Shown here in pieces: positions 6,779-14,476 of a DNA stretch of 18,739 bases. The notes under the pieces are model-generated. The model worked only from the letters and a program-made list of their open reading frames with translations, did no database searches and was not told the origin of the DNA. The stretch lies in assembly GCA_022572105.1 (NCBI GenBank), contig JACZWN010000042.1, positions 1 to 18,739 on the forward strand, written 5' to 3'. Position numbers and translations under genes: made by a program. Within the stretch, counting starts at the first letter, position 1, and each line of letters begins with the position of its first letter. This DNA is from Pseudomonadota bacterium. Its GTDB lineage: Bacteria > Pseudomonadota > Alphaproteobacteria > Kiloniellales > J153.

Positions 6779-6916
6779 ACGCGCCACGCGCGCGCGGCCA
6801 GACCCCCGGATCGGCGCGGCATTGCGGCAAGGGAGGCGGGTGCCCTGGCGAAGCTCTGGGAGGCCTGGTGCGGCCTCGATTTCACCCGGGCCGGAGCGGA
6901 CCAAACGGAAAACGCT

Positions 6917-8971
6917 TTAGCGCAGCGCCGCGGCGATGTTGCCGCCGTCGACGGTGAGCACGGCGCCGGTGGTCTTGGCCGACAGCGCCAGGTCGACGAA
7001 GGCCTTGGCCACGTCCGCGGCCGTGACCTCGCGGCGCAACAGGTTGCCGCGCATGTAGTCGGCCTCGCTGACGCCGCGCGCCTCGGCGCGCGAGGCGATC
7101 ATGTCCCCGGTCAAGAGGCCGCTCTGGATGCGGTCGGCGTTGACCGCGTTGGAGCGGATGCCGTCGGCGCCGTAGTCGACCGCGTACTGGCGCATGAGCG
7201 CCAGCGTCGCTGCCTTGGGCAGGCCGTAGGGCCCGAAGTTCGGGCCCGGATTGACCGCTTGCTTGGAGGCGTTGAACAGCAGCACGCCGCCGGTCTTTTG
7301 CCGCAACATGATCGCGATCCCGGCCTGGGCGACGCGCTGGTGGCCGAAGAAGTTGAGCTCGAAGGACTCGCGCAGCACCTGGTCCGAGACCTCGCCGATG
7401 CGCCCCTGCCAGGCCGCACCCGCGTTGGAGACCACGACGTCGACCCCGCCGAAGGCCTCGGCCACCTTCTCGAAAGCGGCGCGCACCGAGGCGTCGTCGG
7501 TCACGTCGCAACGCACCCCGAGACCGCCCACCTCGCGCGCGGCCGCCGCGACCCGATCCTCGTCGAGGTCGAGCAGGGCGATCTCGGCGCCCGCGGCCTT
7601 GAACGCGGCCGCGGTGGCCGCGCCGATGGCGCCGCCGCCCCCGGTCACCACGACGACGTGGCGGGCCAGCGCCCTCTCCTTGGCCGCGCCGAGCTTGGCC
7701 TGTTCGAGCGACCAGTACTCGATGTCGAAGATATCGGCTTCGGAAATGCTTTCGAACTCGCCGATCGCCTCGGCCGCGGCGACGACCTCGACCGTGGCCT
7801 CGGCCAGGTCGCCGGCGATGGCCGCCGCCTGGGCGCTGTCGCCGGCGGCGAACAGGCCCATGCCGGGCACCAGCACGACCCGCGGCGCGGCGTCGAGCTG
7901 CGTCCTGGTCCCGCCGCGGCGCGCGTCGTTGCGCGCGAAGTAGTCGCGGTAGCGCGCCTCGTAGCCGGCGATCGCCTCGGCCGCGCCGGCGGCGAAGCCC
8001 GCGAGGTCGCCGGCCTCGGGCGCCGGGACGATGACCGGGGTCGGTTTGGTGCGGATCGCGTGGTCCGGGGTTACCGGGCCGGCCTGGCTGTAGCGGGCGA
8101 GCTCGGCGCCATCGACGTAATCGCGGACCGCCGCGCCGGCCCGGAAATCGAGGATGAAGCGGGTGTACAGGCCCTGGTCCGGGTCCACCCGCCGCGCCAG
8201 CAACCCGCGCAGGATCGGCGCGACCTGGGCCGGCGTGGCCAGCGCCCGGGGCAGCGGGCCGACGGCGACGCTCTTCCTGGTCCCGCGCGCGGCGCGCGCC
8301 TCGGCGAGGCCGACCAGCGCGATCATGCGTTCGTAGGCCTCGCGCGCGCTGGCGCCGAAGCTGACGACCCCGTGCTTGAGCAGGATCAGGCCCTCGGATC
8401 CGGGGTTCTCATCGAAGGCCTCGACGGCCCGTTTGGCCAGCGCCAGGCCCGGCATGACGTAGGGCACCAGTGCCGCGCGATCGCCGTAGACCTGGCGGCA
8501 GATCGCCTCGCCGTCGGGCTGGCCGGTGAGCGCGAGCACGGCGTTGGAATGGGTGTGGTCGACGTAGCTGTGCGGCAGGAAGGCGTGCAGGAGCGTCTCG
8601 ATCGAGGGCGTGGGCGCGCGTGAATCGAGCAGGTTGATGCGCAGCGCGTTGACCATGTCCGCGTCGCCGAGCGCCTCCAGCTCGGCCAGGCGGCGCAGCG
8701 GTTCCAGGCGCACGGCCGGCAGCCCCGGCGGCTCGATCGCGGCCATGTCCCAGCCGCTGCCCTTGACCCGCAGCACCTCGACCTCTTCCCCGGTGATGTC
8801 GGGCTGGCGCGTCTTGACCGAGGTGTTGCCGCCGCCGTGCAGCACCAGGCTCGGCACGCCGCCGAGCAGGCGCGTGCTGTAGACCCTGAGCGCCAGGTCC
8901 TCGGCCACGCCCTGCTCCCGGTAGCGGGCGATCGCGCGCCCGGCCTCGGCCTCGCTCCACAGACTCTCCAT
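6917..8971 (-). CDS. Bifunctional class II aldolase / short-chain dehydrogenase (RhaEW/YuxG-like fusion)
   Basis: The 684-residue protein is a fusion. Residues 1 to about 400 form a class II aldolase domain: LHGGGNTSVKT (44-54), the zinc-ligand motif DHTHSNAV (138-145, H139/H141) and LLKHGVVSFG (197-206, H200). Residues 436-684 form a classical SDR: VVTGGGGAIG (441-450), SNAG (515-518), and catalytic Y582/K586 in PYGLPKAA, ending near VDGGN. Related fusions cleave L-rhamnulose-1-phosphate to DHAP and lactaldehyde and then convert the lactaldehyde. No rhamnose genes are visible here. Instead it lies directly downstream of mtnP and mtnA, so 5-methylthioribulose-1-phosphate or 5-deoxyribulose-1-phosphate is a plausible substrate (inference). 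The ATG at 8971 has GAGGAC upstream. Confidence 0.92.
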   Translation of the reverse strand: MESLWSEAEAGRAIARYREQGVAEDLALRVYSTRLLGGVPSLVLHGGGNTSVKTRQPDITGEEVEVLRVKGSGWDMAAIEPPGLPAVRLEPLRRLAELEALGDADMVNALRINLLDSRAPTPSIETLLHAFLPHSYVDHTHSNAVLALTGQPDGEAICRQVYGDRAALVPYVMPGLALAKRAVEAFDENPGSEGLILLKHGVVSFGASAREAYERMIALVGLAEARAARGTRKSVAVGPLPRALATPAQVAPILRGLLARRVDPDQGLYTRFILDFRAGAAVRDYVDGAELARYSQAGPVTPDHAIRTKPTPVIVPAPEAGDLAGFAAGAAEAIAGYEARYRDYFARNDARRGGTRTQLDAAPRVVLVPGMGLFAAGDSAQAAAIAGDLAEATVEVVAAAEAIGEFESISEADIFDIEYWSLEQAKLGAAKERALARHVVVVTGGGGAIGAATAAAFKAAGAEIALLDLDEDRVAAAAREVGGLGVRCDVTDDASVRAAFEKVAEAFGGVDVVVSNAGAAWQGRIGEVSDQVLRESFELNFFGHQRVAQAGIAIMLRQKTGGVLLFNASKQAVNPGPNFGPYGLPKAATLALMRQYAVDYGADGIRSNAVNADRIQSGLLTGDMIASRAEARGVSEADYMRGNLLRREVTAADVAKAFVDLALSAKTTGAVLTVDGGNIAAALR

Positions 8972-9048
8972 TTACCCGGGTCCTCGGCGGCGGCTTCGAT
9001 CCGCTATCATAATATTTTCGCCCTCATGGCGCCTCCCTCACCGGCGCT

Positions 9049-9080
9049 GTCCTATTGATTATGGGTCCTATTGATTGTGG
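9049..9080. repeat. 16-bp tandem duplication across the mtnA stop codon
   Basis: GTCCTATTGATT occurs at 9049-9060 and 9065-9076; the full period is 16 bp with 14 of 16 matching. It duplicates the last codons and the TAG stop of mtnA (9068-9070 on the plus strand). Confidence 0.85.
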
Positions 9081-10168
9081 CGCTCGGGATAGAGCGCGAG
9101 CAGCCCCTCGCGCGAGGCGGGACAGACGCCGCGCTCGGTGATCAGCCCGGTGATCAGGCGCGCCGGCGTCACGTCGAAGGCGAAATTGCCGAGCGGGCTA
9201 TTCTCGGGCGTTATGCGCACGCTGGTGATGTGGCCCTCGGCCGTCATGCCGGTCACCTCCGCGACCTCGGCGCCGGCACGCTCCTCGATCGGGATCTCGG
9301 CAAGCCCGTCCTCGATGGTCCAATCGATGGTCGGGCCCGGCAGGGCGACGTAGAACGGCACGCCGTTGTCGTGGGCGGCGAGCGCCTTCAAGTAGGTGCC
9401 GATCTTGTTGCAGACATCGCCCGCGGCCGTGGTCCGGTCGGTGCCGGTGATGCACAGGTCGACGCGCCCCCGCTGCATCAGGTGGCCGCCGGCGTTGTCG
9501 ACGATGACCGTGTGCGCCACGCCGTGCTCGCCCAGCTCCCAGGCGGTCAGCCCGGCGCCCTGGTTGCGCGGCCGGGTCTCGTCGACCCAGACGTGGACCG
9601 GGATGCCCTCGTCGTGGGCCAGGTAGATGGGCGCCAGCGCCGTGCCCCAGTCGACCGTCGCCAGCCAGCCGGCGTTGCAGTGGGTCAGCAGGTTGACCGG
9701 CCGCGCGCGCTCCGCCGCCTCCCAGGCCGCGCGGATCAGGCCCAGCCCGTGCCCGCCGATGGCGTGGTTGGTCGCCACGTCCTCATCGCAGATTTCCCGG
9801 GCGCGGGCATAAGCAAGGCCGGCGCGCGCGGCCTCGGCCGCCGGGCGCAGGCGGGCCAAGAGATCGTCGATGGCCCAGTTCAGGTTGACCGCCGTCGGCC
9901 GGGTGTCGAGCAGGACCTGCGCCGCGCGCTCCAGGCTGGCCTCCGAGGCATCGGCGCGCAAGGCGAGCGCGAGCCCGTAGGCGGCGGTCGCGCCGATCAG
10001 CGGCGCGCCGCGCACCCACATGTCGCGGATCGCCGTGGCGGCCTCGTCCAGGGTCTCCAGGCGCCGCGTGACGAAGTCGTGCGGCAGGCGCGTCTGGTCG
10101 ATGATCTCCACCGCCCAGCCGTCCTCCGCGAGCCAGATGCTGCGATAGCCACGCGCGCCGACTTTCAT
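9068..10168 (-). CDS. mtnA: S-methyl-5-thioribose-1-phosphate isomerase
   Basis: MtnA isomerises 5-methylthioribose-1-phosphate to 5-methylthioribulose-1-phosphate in methylthioadenosine salvage; some homologues also accept 5-deoxyribose-1-phosphate. The 366-residue protein contains DMWVRGAPLIGATAAYGLAL, TRPTAVNLNWAI, the catalytic-cysteine motif LLTHCNAGWLATVDWGTAL (C164) and CITGTDRTTAAGDVCNKIGT (D244). These residues distinguish MtnA from the related eIF2B subunits. The ATG at 10168 lies 20 nt after the mtnP stop, so the two should be co-transcribed. The longer open frame that starts inside mtnP is a shadow. Confidence 0.96.
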   Translation of the reverse strand: MKVGARGYRSIWLAEDGWAVEIIDQTRLPHDFVTRRLETLDEAATAIRDMWVRGAPLIGATAAYGLALALRADASEASLERAAQVLLDTRPTAVNLNWAIDDLLARLRPAAEAARAGLAYARAREICDEDVATNHAIGGHGLGLIRAAWEAAERARPVNLLTHCNAGWLATVDWGTALAPIYLAHDEGIPVHVWVDETRPRNQGAGLTAWELGEHGVAHTVIVDNAGGHLMQRGRVDLCITGTDRTTAAGDVCNKIGTYLKALAAHDNGVPFYVALPGPTIDWTIEDGLAEIPIEERAGAEVAEVTGMTAEGHITSVRITPENSPLGNFAFDVTPARLITGLITERGVCPASREGLLALYPERHNQ

Positions 10169-10188
10169 GCGCCACAGCCCCCCGCGTC

Positions 10189-11076
10189 TCAACCGCCCAG
10201 CACGCGCCCGGCCACGGCGTCGAGCCGGGCGGCCATTTCGGGGTCGCGCGCGTCGGCCTGCGTGATGAGCGCGGAATCCAGCGCCCGGTGGCAACCCGCC
10301 TCGCAGGAGGCAGTCCGCCCGGCCAGCTTGGGTGCGACCCGCTTGACCAGCGCGCGCGCCTGGTCCGCGTTCTCGCCAAGCACGCGCACCACCTGCTCCA
10401 CGGTGACGTGGTCGTGGTCGTCGTGCCAGCAGTCGTAGTCGGTCACCATGGCGACCGTCGCGTAGCAGATCTCGGCCTCGCGGGCGAGTTTGGCCTCGGG
10501 CATGTTGGTCATGCCGATCACGTCGCAGCCCCAGCTCCGATAGAGCTCGGATTCGGCCACGGTCGAGAACTGCGGCCCCTCCATGACCAGGTAGGTGCCG
10601 CCGCGCACGGCCTCGAGGCCGAGCTCGCCCGCCGCCTCCTCGAGCCGGTCGCCGAGGCGCGCGCACACGGGATGGCCCATGGACACATGGGCCACCAGGC
10701 CGGTGCCGAAGAAGCTCTTTTCGCGTGCGAAGGTCCGGTCGATGAACTGGTCGACGATGACGAAGCCGCCGGGCGCCAGGTCCTCCTTGAGCGAGCCGAC
10801 CGCGGACAGCGAGATGATCTCGGTGACGCCGGCGCGCTTCATGGCGTCGATGTTGGCGCGGAAGTTGAGCCGCGAGGGCGGCACCTTATGCCCGCGGCCG
10901 TGGCGCGGCAGGAACACCATGGCCTGACCGTCGAGCTCGCCGAACAGCAGCTCGTCCGAAGGCGCGCCGAACGGCGACTCCACGCGCCGCCACTCGGTGT
11001 TCGTGAGGCCGGTGATGTCGTAAACGCCGCTGCCGCCGATCACGCCGACGACCGGCGGGGTGCCCGGCTCGATCAT
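10189..11076 (-). CDS. mtnP: S-methyl-5'-thioadenosine phosphorylase
   Basis: The 295-residue protein has the PNP/MTAP family layout. It has GVIGGSGVYDI near the N-terminus, the phosphate-binding FLPRHGRGHKVPPSRLNFRA and NIDAMKRAGVTEIISLSAVG. It also has the nucleoside site GGTYLVMEGPQFSTVAESEL, DVIGMTNMPEAKLARE, and TDYDCWHDDHDHVTVEQVV. It phosphorolyses methylthioadenosine to adenine and methylthioribose-1-phosphate. The TDYDCWH segment supports MTA rather than inosine/guanosine specificity. The start at 11076 has GGAAGGAG upstream at ideal spacing. It heads the cluster mtnP-mtnA-aldolase/dehydrogenase. Confidence 0.95.
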   Translation of the reverse strand: MIEPGTPPVVGVIGGSGVYDITGLTNTEWRRVESPFGAPSDELLFGELDGQAMVFLPRHGRGHKVPPSRLNFRANIDAMKRAGVTEIISLSAVGSLKEDLAPGGFVIVDQFIDRTFAREKSFFGTGLVAHVSMGHPVCARLGDRLEEAAGELGLEAVRGGTYLVMEGPQFSTVAESELYRSWGCDVIGMTNMPEAKLAREAEICYATVAMVTDYDCWHDDHDHVTVEQVVRVLGENADQARALVKRVAPKLAGRTASCEAGCHRALDSALITQADARDPEMAARLDAVAGRVLGG

Positions 11077-11156
11077 GCCCGCTCCTTCCCCAATCGGCCC
11101 CCCTTACGGACGATGTTCAGGCCGGTCGTCCGGGTGTACTCGACGCCGCGCTTCAT
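11073..11156 (-). CDS. Possible 27-residue leader peptide overlapping mtnP start
   Basis: An ATG at 11156 opens a frame reading MKRGVEYTRTTGLNIVRKGG and ending at a TGA that overlaps the mtnP ATG as ATGA. The overlap would allow translational coupling. No clear ribosome site precedes the ATG and the peptide matches nothing I know, so it may be chance. Confidence 0.2.
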   Translation of the reverse strand: MKRGVEYTRTTGLNIVRKGGRLGKERA

Positions 11157-11177
11157 GCCAAGGGCGCGACGCGGAAA

Positions 11178-11205
11178 GGCCGCCCGGACGCGGGCGGCCT
11201 TTTTT
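11178..11205 (+). terminator. Strong hairpin-plus-T-run in the petC/mtnP gap, oriented to the plus strand
   Basis: GGCCGCCC and GGGCGGCC form an 8-bp stem with loop GGACGC, followed on the plus strand by six T residues. On the minus strand the same stem is followed only by TTTCC, a weaker terminator for petC. No plus-strand gene upstream explains the better orientation. It most likely separates petABC from mtnP. Confidence 0.7.
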
Positions 11206-11231
11206 GAAAAATAGCGGCTCTTGCGATCGGC

Positions 11232-11990
11232 TCAGTGCAGGTCGGCCCAGACCTTGCGCTTGACGGCGTAGAGCACGCCGGTGAAGACCAAGAGAAACAG
11301 CATGACGCCGATGCCCATGGACTTGCGCTCCTCCATCTCCGGCTCGGCGGTCCAGGCGAGGAAGGTCGCCACGTCCATGGCCATCCGCTCGACCGTGGCC
11401 GGCGTGCCGTCGCCGTACTCGACCGCGTCCTCGAACAAGGGCGGCGCCATGGCGGTCACATTGCCCGGGAAGTAGAGGTTGTAGTTCTGTCCCTCCAATA
11501 TCTCCAGGCCCTCGGGCGGCTCCGCGTAACCCGTAAGCAGCCCGTGAACGTAGTCGGCCCCGCCGGTGCGCGCCTTGACTATGAGCGACAGGTCGGGCGG
11601 CACCGCGCCGTTATTGTTCGCCGCCGCCGCCTTGTCGTTCGGGAACGGCGAGGGGAAGCGGTCGGGCGGCCGGCCCGGGCGCTCGAACATCTCGCCCTCC
11701 TCGTTTGGCCCGTCCTCGATCGAATACTCCGCGGCGATCGCCTTGATCTCGTCCTCGCCGTAGCCAAGCGCCCCGAGGTTGCGGAAGGCGATAAACCGCA
11801 GCCCGTGGCAGCCGGAACAGACCTCGCGGTAGACCTGCAGGCCGCGCTGCATGGCGCCCCGGTCGAACTGGCCGAAGATGCCGGAGAACGACCAGTCGCG
11901 CTCGGGCAGCTCCTTGCCCTCGGCCGCCAGCGCGGCACCCGCCGGGAGGCTGAAGAGCAAGACGGCGGCGCCGATCGAGAGCTTCTTCAT
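11232..11990 (-). CDS. petC: Cytochrome c1 of the bc1 complex
   Basis: The 252-residue precursor starts with a Sec signal peptide, MKKLSIGAAVLLFSLPAGAA, with probable cleavage after ALA. The haem-binding CSGCH is at 58-62. FPGNVTAMAPPL near residue 180 supplies the likely methionine axial ligand, where many homologues read MPPPL. A C-terminal membrane anchor, GVMLFLLVFTGVLYAVKRK, holds the protein on the periplasmic face. It passes electrons from the Rieske protein to a c-type cytochrome. The ATG overlaps the petB TGA by four bases (ATGA). It is the last gene of the pet operon. Confidence 0.95.
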   Translation of the reverse strand: MKKLSIGAAVLLFSLPAGAALAAEGKELPERDWSFSGIFGQFDRGAMQRGLQVYREVCSGCHGLRFIAFRNLGALGYGEDEIKAIAAEYSIEDGPNEEGEMFERPGRPPDRFPSPFPNDKAAAANNNGAVPPDLSLIVKARTGGADYVHGLLTGYAEPPEGLEILEGQNYNLYFPGNVTAMAPPLFEDAVEYGDGTPATVERMAMDVATFLAWTAEPEMEERKSMGIGVMLFLLVFTGVLYAVKRKVWADLH

Positions 11991-13273
11991 GGCGCCTTCT
12001 CCATCGGCTTGGCCGGCGCCCCGGCGCTTGCCGCGCCCCCGCCCTTGAGCACCGGCTCGCCGATCGAGACGGGCAGCGGCTTGGGCCGGTCGAGCGCCGG
12101 AAGCGAGAGCAACGGTACCAGGACCAGGAAATGAAAGAAGTACCAGACCGTGGCCACCTGGCCGATGTAGAGGTACGGCGGCTCGGGCGGGTTGGCGCCG
12201 ACCCAGCCGAGCACCACGCAGTCGAACACCAGGACCCAAAAAGCCATCTTGTATGCGGGCCGAAAGCGCGCGCTCCTGACCGGCGAGCGGTCGAGCCACG
12301 GCATCAGGAACAGGATCAGGCTCGAGCCGAACATGAGCACCACGCCGATCAGCTTGGCCGACAGGAACCAGATGTCGAAGGTGACCGAGCGCAGGATCGC
12401 GTAGTAGGGCAGGAAGTACCACTCGGGCACGATGTGCGCCGGGGTCACCAGCGGATTGGCCTCGACGTAGTTGATCGGCTCGCCGAGCGCGTTCGGCGCG
12501 AAGAACAGGATGGCCGCGAAGAGCACCAGGAACACGCCCAGCCCGAAGGCGTCCTTGACCGTGTAATAGGGGTGGAACGGGATCTTGTCCTGCGGTCCCT
12601 TGGCCTCGATGCCGAGCGGATTGTTGGAGCCGAAGCGGTGCAGCGCCCAGAGGTGCAGGATCACCACGCCGATGATGACGAAGGGCAGGAGGTAATGGAA
12701 CGAATAGAAGCGGTTGAGCGTCGGGTTGCCGACGGTGAAGCCGCCCCACAGCCAGGTCACGATGTAATCGCCGATGAGCGGCACCGCCGAGAACATGTTG
12801 GTGATGACCTTGGCGGCCCAGTAGCTCATCTGGCCCCAGGGCAGGACGTAGCCGACGAAGGCGGTCGCCATCATCAGGAGGAAGAGCACCACGCCCAGTA
12901 TCCAAAGCAGCTCGCGCGGCTCCTTGTAGGAGCCGTAATAGAGGCCGCGGAAGATGTGGATGTAGACCAGGGCGAAGAAGAACGAGCCGCCGTTCATGTG
13001 GATGTAGCGCAGCAGCCAGCCGTAGTTCACGTCGCGCATGATGCGCTCGACCGAATCGAAGGCGTAATCGACGTGCGGGGTGTACTGCATGGCCAGCACG
13101 ATGCCGGTGACGATCATGATCACGAGCACGATCCCGGCCAGCGAGCCGAAGTTCCACCAGTAGCTCAGGTTGCGCGGGGTCGGGTATTCGTTCAGTTCCT
13201 CGTTCAACAGGCTGAAGATCGGGAGCCGATGGTCGACCCACTTGACGAGGGCGGTGATGGTGAGGCCGTTCAT
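11987..13273 (-). CDS. petB: Cytochrome b of the bc1 complex
   Basis: The 428-residue polytopic membrane protein houses haems bL and bH and both quinone sites. The haem ligands are H92/H106 and H193/H207, in RYIHMNGGSFFF, ALVYIHIFRGLYYG, FHYLLPFV and LHLWALHR. The Qo-site PEWY motif is at 283-286. The family-typical opening YPTPRNLSYWWNFGSLAG is at 30-47. The length is normal for an alphaproteobacterial full-length cytochrome b. The ATG at 13273 lies 13 nt after the petA stop. The C-terminus is Ala/Pro-rich and poorly conserved. Confidence 0.97.
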   Translation of the reverse strand: MNGLTITALVKWVDHRLPIFSLLNEELNEYPTPRNLSYWWNFGSLAGIVLVIMIVTGIVLAMQYTPHVDYAFDSVERIMRDVNYGWLLRYIHMNGGSFFFALVYIHIFRGLYYGSYKEPRELLWILGVVLFLLMMATAFVGYVLPWGQMSYWAAKVITNMFSAVPLIGDYIVTWLWGGFTVGNPTLNRFYSFHYLLPFVIIGVVILHLWALHRFGSNNPLGIEAKGPQDKIPFHPYYTVKDAFGLGVFLVLFAAILFFAPNALGEPINYVEANPLVTPAHIVPEWYFLPYYAILRSVTFDIWFLSAKLIGVVLMFGSSLILFLMPWLDRSPVRSARFRPAYKMAFWVLVFDCVVLGWVGANPPEPPYLYIGQVATVWYFFHFLVLVPLLSLPALDRPKPLPVSIGEPVLKGGGAASAGAPAKPMEKAP

Positions 13274-13286
13274 GGGTCCGGTCTCC

Positions 13287-13859
13287 TCAGCCGATGCGGA
13301 TCGTGGTGTCGTCGAGGAACTCGTAGGGCGGCACGTCCAGGTTCCTCGGCGCCGGTCCCTTGCGGATGCGCCCCGAGGTGTCGTAGTGCGAGCCGTGGCA
13401 GGGGCAGAACCAGCCGCCGAATTCCCCCTTCCGCTCGCCGGGCCGCTGGCCAATGGGGATGCAGCCCAGGTGCGTGCAGACGCCGACCATGACCAGCCAC
13501 TCCGGCTTCTGCACGCGGTCCGCGTCGGCCTGCGGGTCGGGCAGGTCGTCGAGCGGCACGGCGCGCGCGACCTCGATCTCCGCGGCCGTGCGGTGGCGAA
13601 CGAAGACCGGGTTGCCGCGCCAGATAACGGTGATCGCCATGCCCTCCTCGATGGGCGAGAGGTCGACCTCGGTGGAGGACAGCGCCAGGACGTCGGCCGC
13701 GGGATTCATGGAATCGATGAGCGGCCAAGTGACGAAGGCGGTGCCGACGGCCCCCATGGCGCCGGCGGCCAGGTACAAGAAGTCGCGCCGCGTTTCGCCG
13801 TCTCCCGAGCCGTCTCCCGAGCCGTCTCCCGAAAGGTCGGGATTCGCGCTATCTGCCAT
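13287..13859 (-). CDS. petA: Ubiquinol-cytochrome c reductase Rieske iron-sulfur subunit
   Basis: The 190-residue protein has a Tat-type N-terminus, ETRRDFLYLAAGAMGAVGTA (22-41), that doubles as the membrane anchor. The 2Fe-2S ligands lie in CTHLGC (128-133) and CPCHGSHYD (152-160), and the usual GPAP loop is at 168-171. It oxidises ubiquinol at the Qo site of cytochrome b. Residues 11-21 are GDGSGDGSGDG, encoded by three perfect 12-bp tandem repeats just before the Tat motif. The start at 13859 has GGGGAA upstream. It is the first gene of petABC, behind a plausible promoter at 13949-13977. Confidence 0.97.
   Translation of the reverse strand: MADSANPDLSGDGSGDGSGDGETRRDFLYLAAGAMGAVGTAFVTWPLIDSMNPAADVLALSSTEVDLSPIEEGMAITVIWRGNPVFVRHRTAAEIEVARAVPLDDLPDPQADADRVQKPEWLVMVGVCTHLGCIPIGQRPGERKGEFGGWFCPCHGSHYDTSGRIRKGPAPRNLDVPPYEFLDDTTIRIG
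13797..13832. repeat. Three perfect 12-bp repeats in petA
   Basis: GCCGTCTCCCGA (plus strand) occurs three times in tandem, encoding the GDGS-type linker before the Tat signal. All copies are identical. Confidence 0.9.
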
Positions 13860-13948
13860 GCTGTCGTTCCCCTATGGTCATGCGGGCCGGTACTCGAGCC
13901 CCCGGGTCCGGACGACGCGCCCTCGTAGGGTGCTTGTTTCGCAGCCCG

Positions 13949-13977
13949 CATATAGAGGAAAATCATCGGGAAGGCAA
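13949..13977 (-). promoter_or_regulatory. Putative sigma70-type promoter of petABC
   Basis: On the minus strand TTGCCT (13972-13977) and TATATG (13949-13954) are exactly 17 nt apart. This is about 90 bp upstream of petA in the divergent petA/trmL interval. The match is by eye. Confidence 0.45.
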
Positions 13978-14017
13978 AGGCCGAGCCGGCCGGTTTCCTG
14001 GGAAAATAAAGACGCCG

Positions 14018-14476
14018 ATGCGACTAGCCCTTTTCGAGCCGGACATCCCGCAAAACACGGGCGCCCTGCTCCGCCTCGGCGCCTGTCTGGGGCTGGCCGT
14101 CGACATCATCGAGCCCTGCGGGTTCCTGCTCGACGACAAGCGCCTGCGCCGCGCCGGCATGGATTATCTCGACCGGGTCGACATGACCCGGCATAGCTCC
14201 TGGGACGCCTATCGGCGCGCGGCCGCGGGGCGCCTGGTGCTGCTGACCACCAAGGGCGGCACCCGCTATACCGACTTTGCCTTCCGCCCCGACGACAACA
14301 TCCTGCTCGGGCGCGAAAGCGCCGGCGTGCCCGAGGCGGTGCACGCCGCGGCCGACGCCCGCCTGCGCATCCCCATGCAGGGCGGCGCCAGATCGATCAA
14401 TGTGGCGCTCGCCGCGGCCATGGTATTGAGTGAGGCGCTGCGCCAGACCGATTCGTTTCCGCCGATTCGTTTCTAA
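14018..14476 (+). CDS. trmL: tRNA (cytidine(34)-2'-O)-methyltransferase TrmL
   Basis: This 152-residue SPOUT methyltransferase methylates the 2'-O of the wobble base of tRNA-Leu isoacceptors. It begins MRLALFEPDIPQNTGALLRL and has the family-typical IIEPCGFLLDDKRLRRAGMD, YLDRVDM, and the trefoil-knot region NILLGRESAGVPEAVH and RIPMQGGARSINVALAAAMV. The ATG at 14018 matches the conserved N-terminus; the preceding site is weak. The tail TDSFPPIRF comes from a 14-bp tandem duplication. The TAA stop is part of TAATACCAAGGAGCG, which also provides the ribosome site of hemF 16 nt later. The two genes are probably co-transcribed. Confidence 0.93.
   Translation: MRLALFEPDIPQNTGALLRLGACLGLAVDIIEPCGFLLDDKRLRRAGMDYLDRVDMTRHSSWDAYRRAAAGRLVLLTTKGGTRYTDFAFRPDDNILLGRESAGVPEAVHAAADARLRIPMQGGARSINVALAAAMVLSEALRQTDSFPPIRF
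14448..14473 (+). repeat. 14-bp tandem duplication ending at the trmL stop codon
   Basis: CCGATTCGTTTC occurs at 14448-14459 and 14462-14473 (period 14). The second copy abuts the TAA stop and the element-like motif at 14474-14488. Confidence 0.85.

Noticed and set aside
7259..8623. Plus-strand 454-codon frame antisense to the aldolase-dehydrogenase
   Set aside because: His/Asp/Gly-rich shadow of a confident gene, no ribosome site, no family features.
12131..13492. Plus-strand 453-codon frame antisense to petB
   Set aside because: Shadow frame rich in Asp, Glu, His and Val, as expected opposite a hydrophobic membrane protein.
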